Assembly: GCA_964020975.1 (NCBI GenBank)
Contig: OZ026615.1
Span: forward strand, 32,405,722 to 32,469,721
Origin: Hermodice carunculata
Taxonomy: Eukaryota; Annelida; Polychaeta; Eunicida; Amphinomidae
Length of the DNA stretch: 64,000 nucleotides
Direction of reading: 5' to 3'
Within the stretch, counting starts at the first letter, position 1; each line of letters begins with the position of its first letter. A program made the position numbers and the translations under genes. The notes under the pieces were generated by a model that was not told the DNA's origin, searched no databases, and saw nothing but the letters and a program-made list of their open reading frames with translations. This document shows positions 29,701 through 64,000 of the stretch, in pieces.

Positions 29701-30271
29701 TTAGCAACTTAGACTTTGACCTCCCCAATTCCACCCAATTTGGTGAAGATTCAACAAAAATTAAAGATGCTAGAGTGTTCAGAAGATTTTCACATTTTGA
29801 CCCCTATATTACATAATGCAGGTGGCGCCACCAATATCGAACTCAGCCTAGATTTTCATAAACCCTTAAAGTCTTGAACGTTATATTGGGCTAGCTTGAA
29901 AACTGTGGATGGTATCACGCCTCAGGAGCAAAAGTTTTTCAGATGGACGTCTCTAGTCTGATACACTTACCGGGTATGTAGAAAAACATGACCCAAATGC
30001 ATAAATATCAAACCCAACAATGACAGCAAAGAGATTCCAGAGTGGACGGATGGACAGACATGAGCGGTCACATAAGCTCTGTGACCTTTGGTCAGCAGAG
30101 CTAAAAAAGAACAATAGTTAAAAGAGTTTTGTGATACAAACATTTATAAACTCTGGTAAAATACAATTAAAAATTCAAGTAAACAACTGACATAAAAAGT
30201 CTACACATCTATACATCATATTACTATGGAAAAACACAATAACCCTGTACATTTCAAGAAACTAAAGATTG

Positions 30272-30346
<75 letters not shown>

Positions 30347-30363
30347 TATATGTATATATATAC

Positions 30364-30410
<47 letters not shown>

Positions 30411-30425
30411 TACATATACATATAC

Positions 30426-30498
<73 letters not shown>

Positions 30499-32419
30499 AA
30501 AGTCTGTATCAACCAGCTGGGATATATTTTCGGTATTAAAATCAGGATAAATGAGCTGAAGGAAGGGGATAGGACCAATGATACCAATTTTTAAACAAGG
30601 GAAGGGTTGGTTGAGATCTCACCTGGAGTGGAATGGAATTCCACACCACAGCACCCTTGACTGATATCCGTTTTTTACCATTGTTGGTTCTACCAGGTGG
30701 TATATGTAGAGAATTGAAGGTGACCTTGTGGCATGGTCATGTAGATCATTTTGCTTGTGAGCATTTTTCTTAGTTCATTCCTTTTTATTCAACTCATCAT
30801 TTTATTCATTCTAGTCAATTAAGTATTCATTTTTAGTTATTTGAAACTTGTGACCACAATATGTTTATTTATTTATATTGTTTTTTTTTTGGGGGGGGGA
30901 GGGTAAATTCTGCCATTTGCTCAGGTTTTGCCTGCAATGACAGACCTATGATTGCCTACGTTTTTTATATGAACGATTTTATTATATGGGTCTGTAGCGG
31001 CAGCAGGATAGCAGATTTTCGGGGAACCACAGTCTATCTCCGCAGGCAAGCTCAGGTTCTACTTTTGAGCAATCTTTTTTTTTCTTATCCTTTTACAATA
31101 AAAACTCATTATAATGACACCATTTGTTCCCTTAGAAATGTGTTGGATAGCTGAAGATCTCAGATAAATGAGTCAAATAACAAAGAAAATGAACTTTTCC
31201 CATTCAAAACTTGTGTCATTAAAATGAATATGTCAGATATCTGAATGTCGTTATAATGAGGTTTCACTGTAATTAGATTCCAGATGAATTCATTTTTCCC
31301 TGTTGGAAACACCTTTTTTTTTTGCATTTGGGCACATCTCGAGCAAAAAGCTATCCAATCAACTGTCATTTCTACCTACCCAAAGTAGTGATTTCTGTTA
31401 TCAATTCATTCTCCCTGATGTGCATATGACCTAAATTTAGTTTGGCACAAATAACATTCTGTGTCGTTACTTTTGGTGAACTGCTATACACCAATATGAT
31501 AGTTGTGTTCAAAAATGTATTTGCCAATATCTATTTTAAATCTTGCATTCATGGGCCTAACATCCAGAAAATTGCACTGTTTTGTACAGAATGTTATAGG
31601 GAGGCTTCCCAGACCCACCCCAAGCAGGGCGAGAGTACATAAACCCCCTTTTAACCCCATGCACCCCCATTCAGTATGTGGTGGTGCGGTCTCCCATGCT
31701 GCCATCTTCCAAATGAGTACTTCTGGTAGTGTTGCATTTACTTTTGATGCTGGAAAGTGTTTAAGTGGAGAGGCCTGTTGAAATGTCATTTCCTTTTTCT
31801 GCCAAGACCATCGAGGTATTATCCATCTGTGTAATACCTCCATGACCATGCTTTGACTAAGTCACAGCGTTGACGATGCAATTTTATAAAAAATTCTTGT
31901 TCCTGATGGGCGGGGGGGGGGGAGAAAGTGGGACACGTAATTTTGAAACTGTTTTAAGGAATGAATAGCCTTGCTCTGTAGAACATATTAAAGTGACATA
32001 GTCATAGCTTCTTGGGGTTCTTGCATCTCGATTCTTGTTATGATTTATGTGTGGTATATACTCTAGTCTAGACAGTATGGCATGCTAGTCATCCTTTGCA
32101 TCTGAAGTCCAGGGAATACTTACGGCTCCGTGTCTTTAAACAAATATATTGACATCCATAGAATGTAGAAGAATGAAGCCGGTAGGGCAACAATCCCCAT
32201 GAACACTGGGAAATCACAGCTGCTTGGATTACCCCACTGCACCTTTGTCAACCAACTCTCGCCAGTAGAACTGTTCCAAGTTCCAGTTGCATACAGTAAA
32301 CAATGTCCATTAAACTGAGATAAATTCACTGTGAGCGGAACGAAGATAAAGAAACTCAGAAGAAAAACTAGTAAATAAACGGTCACTTGTGCAAGAATTA
32401 AAATATTTCCTAAACCCAT
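14573..32419 (-). CDS. TMEM179: Transmembrane protein 179 family member, 4 exons, 226 aa
   Basis: Coding exons on the minus strand: 32,124-32,419; 21,298-21,438; 15,810-15,894; 14,573-14,731 (TAA stop at 14,573-14,575). All introns are GT..AG and phases agree (2, 2, 0), giving 681 bases and 226 residues; vertebrate TMEM179 is about 233. Hydrophobic segments lie near residues 8-30, 71-93, 102-128 and 174-197, the expected four-pass layout. Family signatures I recognise are FVPLT and the C-bearing loop after TM1, '[12 protein letters not shown]' after TM3, and FGLW..W opening the last exon with HRQEDFF after TM4. I chose the ATG at 32,417-32,419 because it aligns with the family start and has A at -3 and G at +4; an upstream in-frame ATG (32,467) would add 16 residues. 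The function of the family is poorly known. It is head to head with PRPF39. Confidence 0.93.
15021..15062 (-). ncRNA. Degenerate hammerhead-ribozyme-like motif
   Basis: Read on the minus strand, this has TGATGA, a stem-II hairpin (GGCCC/GGGTC around AGAT, one G-U pair) and CGAAAC in hammerhead order. The nucleotide at core position C3 is G, and no convincing stem I or stem III can be drawn. The flank at 15,073-15,100 resembles the flank of the intact copy at 18,932-18,971, including a TTTATA-like stretch. It is probably a decayed copy of the same element, and unlikely to cleave. Confidence 0.45.
15100..15809. other. TMEM179 intron 3 remainder
   Basis: Non-coding, AT-rich, with a poly-G run near 15,606-15,619. 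Nothing else recognised. Confidence 0.6.
16043..17825 (+). repeat. GAGGCCCATGGGCC-family repeat, composite copy
   Basis: The copy starts AAGAGGCCCATGGGG followed by GCTCTGCTGG and ends GGTCAGCAGAGCTAAAA. The start and end therefore carry short inverted GCTCTGCTGA/TCAGCAGAGC motifs. A second start (ACAAGAGACCCATGGGCC) lies inside near 16,335. Two diverged internal blocks beginning 'GCCATTGATGTCC' (16,370 and 17,269) are about 900 bases apart. No reading frame is conserved, so this is a non-autonomous dispersed element of unknown class. Confidence 0.7.
17877..18610 (+). repeat. GAGGCCCATGGGCC-family repeat, second subtype
   Basis: It opens ACAAGAGACCTATGGGCC..GCTCTGCTGACAT. It has internal paired blocks 'TTTCCTGA..GCATT..CTCCAT' at about 17,950 and 18,232, each followed by a GGTCAAGGTCATCC-like motif. 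The right end is indistinct. Confidence 0.55.
18932..18971 (-). ncRNA. Hammerhead ribozyme, complete core, minimal stem III
   Basis: Minus-strand order: GTTC (stem I), CTGACGA, GTCGC-GGTAA-GCGAC (stem II, 5 bp, 5-nt loop), GAA, ACC/GGT (stem III), C (cleavage position 17), GAAC (stem I). Every invariant core position (C3 U4 G5 A6 N7 G8 A9, G12 A13 A14, A15.1-U16.1, H17=C) is present and stem I pairs 4/4. Predicted cleavage is between the C at 18,936 and the G at 18,935. Stem III has no loop bases, so a single copy could not fold well. That geometry is known for Penelope-like element and retrozyme hammerheads, which work as dimers. A TATATAAA-like box lies about 30 bases 5' on the minus strand. 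No reverse transcriptase was found nearby. Confidence 0.85.
19969..20507 (+). repeat. GAGGCCCATGGGCC-family repeat copy
   Basis: Opens CAAGAGGCCCCTGGACCTGG plus GCTCTGCTGACAT and closes GAGCAGAGCTGAAAA. The middle has the same blocks as the other copies: CATCACAAAATTACC, CCTCACAAAATAGGTCAAGG, 'CTCATAATTACT', GGTGCCACTAGTATCATTAG. Confidence 0.7.
20508..21045 (+). repeat. Adjacent repeat of the second subtype
   Basis: It starts with the 'TTTTCTGGTAAGTATTCC..GTGACCT' block shared with 17,950 and 18,232, and ends CCCACAGAGCTAAAAAG, the family-type end. It abuts the previous copy. Confidence 0.5.
21439..22480. other. TMEM179 intron 1, no feature seen
   Basis: AT-rich intronic DNA with chance ORFs only. 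Confidence 0.5.
22500..23310 (-). mobile_element. Non-LTR retrotransposon (LINE) relic, internally deleted
   Basis: On the minus strand the first part (23,310-23,040) encodes the C-terminal part of an AP-type endonuclease, with '[15 protein letters not shown]' and SNSNHSVNF, the usual SDH-containing end. The second part (about 22,990-22,560) encodes the C-terminal region after reverse transcriptase, with '[18 protein letters not shown]', '[14 protein letters not shown]' and WNDLP. The RT fingers and palm between them are missing and stops are scattered, so this is a deletion derivative. It looks like the CR1/Rex/Jockey group, but the clade is uncertain. Confidence 0.7.
23767..26470 (-). mobile_element. 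Second gypsy-type LTR retrotransposon relic, broken
   Basis: On the minus strand, a gag amino-terminal region (about 26,260-26,470), an integrase zinc-binding side (about 24,290-24,520) and the end of an integrase core (about 23,767-23,985) are recognisable in correct order. They lie far closer together than in an intact element. It is heavily decayed with many interruptions and has a different LTR sequence inside it (25,220-25,739). Ends and own LTRs were not found. It is an old fossil. Confidence 0.65.
25220..25739 (+). mobile_element. LTR with primer-binding site, inserted in the older relic
   Basis: A GC-rich block unlike its surroundings holds two diverged ~78-base repeats (about 25,305-25,440), a TATATAAG box at 25,443, an AATAAA at 25,619-25,624 and an end in CCTAACA at 25,672. 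It is followed at 25,674 by TGGTGGCAGC..GTGGGATC, a plausible tRNA primer-binding site. A second copy of the terminal ~34 bases follows at 25,706-25,739. This looks like a remnant of a plus-oriented LTR element with little of its interior left. The left boundary is uncertain. It is younger than the relic it sits in. Confidence 0.65.
26640..26960. other. G-rich then poly-T intronic stretch
   Basis: GGGGTGGGGTGGGTGGGG (26,638-26,655) could form a quadruplex. It is followed by T runs at 26,730-26,761. No gene. Confidence 0.5.
27149..27729. mobile_element. TIR element filled with GTTCCCACGAAATA palindromes
   Basis: GGAGCCCCAGAAGGGACAT at 27,157-27,175 is matched perfectly by its reverse complement at 27,703-27,721. 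Weaker pairing extends several bases outward and inward (poly-A inside left, poly-T inside right). Between them, short inverted units built from TTCGTTCCCACGAAATA and its complement recur many times, giving nested hairpins. Another small hairpin (CCTTAGGGG/CCCCTAAAGG) sits near 27,555-27,590. No ORF is conserved, so this is a foldback-type MITE. Confidence 0.75.
27730..29140. other. TMEM179 intron 1, no feature seen
   Basis: AT-rich DNA without coding-like ORFs or obvious repeats. Confidence 0.5.
29141..30102 (+). repeat. GAGGCCCATGGGCC-family repeat, composite copy with insertion
   Basis: It starts AAGAGGCCCATGGGCC..GCTCTGCTGG, has a second internal start at about 29,420 (CAAGAGGCCCATAGGCC), and ends TTTGGTCAGCAGAGCTAAAA. 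Its two-part layout matches the copy at 16,043-17,825. A 93-base insertion lies at 29,950-30,042. Confidence 0.7.
29950..30042. mobile_element. 93-bp insertion flanked by TGGACG duplication
   Basis: Sister copies of the host repeat lack this block. It is bracketed by TGGACG at 29,944-29,949 and 30,043-30,048, as expected of a target-site duplication. About 60 bases of it also occur at about 1,310-1,369. On the minus strand it is open until TAG and contains a good splice-donor sequence (CCCG|GTAAGTG). Confidence 0.6.
30271..30495. repeat. (AT)n microsatellite with CATATA interruptions
   Basis: About 225 bases of nearly pure TA dinucleotides. Tyr-Ile ORFs on both strands are artefacts of the repeat. 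Confidence 0.97.
31094..31272. mobile_element. MITE with TA target site (Tc1/mariner-pogo type)
   Basis: The right end reads GAGGTTTCACTG then TA. Its reverse complement matches the left end, TA then CAATAAAAACTCATTATAATGA, at about 21 of 25 positions. 179 bases, no ORF. The CAGTGAAACCTCNTTATAA terminal motif and TA flanks fit pogo/Tc1-like MITEs. Confidence 0.65.
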
Positions 32420-32543
32420 CTTTTCCACCTTGTAATACTCCAAAGCACAGATGGGAAGCCACCACAAAACTGATGTTCAGAAGTGGGTTGGTCACACGCC
32501 TTTTCACTTCCGGTTACCCAGCATGCTTTGCAGGTGCCCCATT
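32420..32543. promoter_or_regulatory. Bidirectional promoter of TMEM179 and PRPF39
   Basis: Only 124 bases separate the two start codons. CACTTCCGG (32,505-32,513) is an ETS core. TACCCAGCATGCTTTGCA (32,515-32,532) fits the 18-base ZNF143/Staf consensus at 17 positions. There is no TATA box. This is the layout of a broadly expressed, TATA-less divergent promoter, so both genes are probably co-regulated. Confidence 0.7.
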
Positions 32544-62223
<29,680 letters not shown>

Positions 62224-63446
62224 CCCACGCAGCCTGTAAAAATCTGAGCAGCAAACTAACTGCACAGGTATACGTTGTGGTTGGATCCTGTCCACAGTGC
62301 TGGACATGTATGCCATGTCTTCAACTCCAGACAAATCTGCTTCCACCACACAGTGTGCCAGTGAACTCCAGCTCCAGACTTGTGGGGTTTTGTCAAAGAA
62401 AGAAAGGAAGAAAAAAAAAAAGCTTAACATTTATTTTCAGCATCATGGTGCAGTGTGATCACATATCCTTCATCCTGAAGGGTGAGGTACTATTTAACTT
62501 TAATTCATTGAAATTACACACTATGTGTGTTTAATCATAACATTAATCAGACCAAAGGGGAGGCAACAAATAGCAGTGCTGGTAGGTTGAGCTTTAAACC
62601 TGATATGTGATGAATGTTGCCATGGTAACCAAGAGAACTCAAGAATAGTGTTCATACTGGAGTGCATACAATTCTGATATTACATGTGTCTAACCCAAAT
62701 TACACTGCTGAGTGGAGCCAGTGGTTTGGTCTGTATTATAACGTGAAAGTGCATGTAGCCTCATTTTGTAGACAAAAAGTTGGTGTGTTTTTGACACTGT
62801 TACATTCTTGGATTGTGGTCATCTAAATAGTAGCTACCTTCAGTTTGTACTCTGTTACTTTGTTGTAGATTTAGGCTTCATTCACCCGTGATTCAACTAG
62901 AGAAATTGTGTATAATAACATACGACATATGTTAAAGAGAGAATTGTATATTTTTTTATCAGGCATATGTAATATTGTTTGGGCTAAGGTCTCAAAATTA
63001 ACTACAGTGTGCAAGTATTCAGCTCTGTAGGAATAATTCTAACTTGATCAATGTATGAAGTAAGATTGACATGATCATAATCATTTGGCAGTTGTGTGAG
63101 AAACTACAGGTATGGGTTTAAGAAATAACTTCAAATTCAGTTGAACTTCACACATAAATACCAACTGGGTTTCAATCCAGTGTATGCCACTTTTTATTCT
63201 AGTAGTAATGCTTCATCAGTTGTTGGAACTCCATTTGGGTTAATTACTGTCATGTTGGAAAAACACAAGTGAAGCAGTTTCTGTCAAGCAGTATTTATAA
63301 CTATTTGAATTGCGTATTTGGCTAAACTTTGAGGCAAGCTCTGTTTCTCCAGCCAACTAGAATTTCAACCAGGGCAATCAAAAATATGAAGTTCAGTCGG
63401 AATTTAATCAACTGGTTGCCTCCTCCTCTAAGTATGAAAAAATAAA
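62224..63446 (+). other. PRPF39 3' UTR (extent inferred)
   Basis: Non-coding DNA follows the TGA. The first AATAAA in the sense orientation that I see is at 63,441-63,446, in a GAAAAAATAAAGGTG context, so the transcript could be about 1.2 kb beyond the stop. Weaker variants may be used earlier. Confidence 0.4.
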
Positions 63447-64000
63447 GGTGCCTGGGGACAATTAGCCGGAAACCTTAGTGTCAACCCCTGCTCAGGAATG
63501 AAGAAATACAATATCATGAAACCTCCTTTTAAGCACATATAAGTATTTTGGGTACTGCATGAAGTACACATTGAGGAGGTAAAATAGTGGTTCAAAGGTA
63601 TCTTACAGTTTTTGGTTGGCATATTATATGACTGATGAAGTTGCATACACTTAAGTTTAGATTTGAATCTTCTTAATTGTCTAGGTATTTACAAAGCCTG
63701 TAATTTCTCATGCAGGTTAGACTTGAAGCCAATACCATTAGTGGAGAGAAAAAACATTCCAAGGATTCAGATTAAATTGAATTCTTTAAATCTGGTTGCC
63801 ATAGGATTGAGGCATAAAACATGCAGGGACTTCAGGCTGGAGAAGCAACAGTTTATGTTTGAACATTTTGTAACTTGTGGTCTTGGGACAATGCTGGTTG
63901 CTTCTATTCATACGAAGATTTTGTAGGGAAACCAACTTTGGGTTAAAAAATATTTACACAAAATGTATGAAAAGCAATGGGAGACGTCATGTATTTCATG
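63447..64000. other. Downstream flank, nothing recognised
   Basis: One 87-codon plus-strand ORF (63,663-63,926) is present but has no recognisable motif. Confidence 0.4.

Noticed and set aside
30216-30594. Overlapping Tyr-Ile-rich ORFs on both strands (up to 123 codons)
   Set aside because: Translation of an (AT)n microsatellite; not a gene.
31484-31849. 121-codon minus-strand ORF
   Set aside because: No motif, atypical composition and no splice or homology support.

Overview
The window is animal nuclear DNA: AT-rich, with long introns, canonical GT..AG junctions and a dense load of decayed repeats. Diffuse families with internal GACCTTGACCT-type blocks, several terminal-inverted-repeat elements, a Tx1-type LINE and gypsy relics suggest a marine invertebrate. 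I cannot settle the phylum from sequence alone.

Two host genes can be read completely from start to stop. They lie head to head around a 124-base promoter at 32,420-32,543. Leftward (minus strand) is a four-exon TMEM179-family membrane protein of 226 residues (14,573-32,419). Rightward (plus strand) is a fifteen-exon PRPF39, the U1 snRNP-associated HAT-repeat splicing factor of 690 residues (32,544-62,223). The shared promoter holds an ETS core and a near-consensus ZNF143/Staf site. All reading phases agree across every junction in both genes.

Layout: 1-5.1 kb, a decayed gypsy-type LTR element (minus) with a nested insertion; 5.1-14.5 kb, gene-poor DNA with a tandem array, a minisatellite and simple repeats; 14.6-32.4 kb, TMEM179, whose introns hold at least four copies of a 'GAGGCCCATGGGCC' repeat family, a LINE relic, a second gypsy relic with an LTR inside it, a palindrome-rich TIR element and two hammerhead-ribozyme-like sequences; 32.5-62.2 kb, PRPF39, whose introns hold a 5'-truncated Tx1 LINE, several MITEs, two long hairpins, two THAP-domain relics and a few coding-like islands; 62.2 kb to the end, PRPF39 3' UTR and downstream DNA.

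The most interesting items are: a hammerhead ribozyme with every core nucleotide intact (18,932-18,971, minus), of the near-zero stem III type known from Penelope-like elements and retrozymes; a degenerate relative at 15,021-15,062; a tandem array in which the end of PRPF39 exon 5 and its splice donor are repeated four times; a possible nested antisense gene starting with a type II membrane anchor (48,861-49,098); and a 93-base insertion with a 6-base flanking duplication whose coding-like content recurs inside the 5' gypsy relic.
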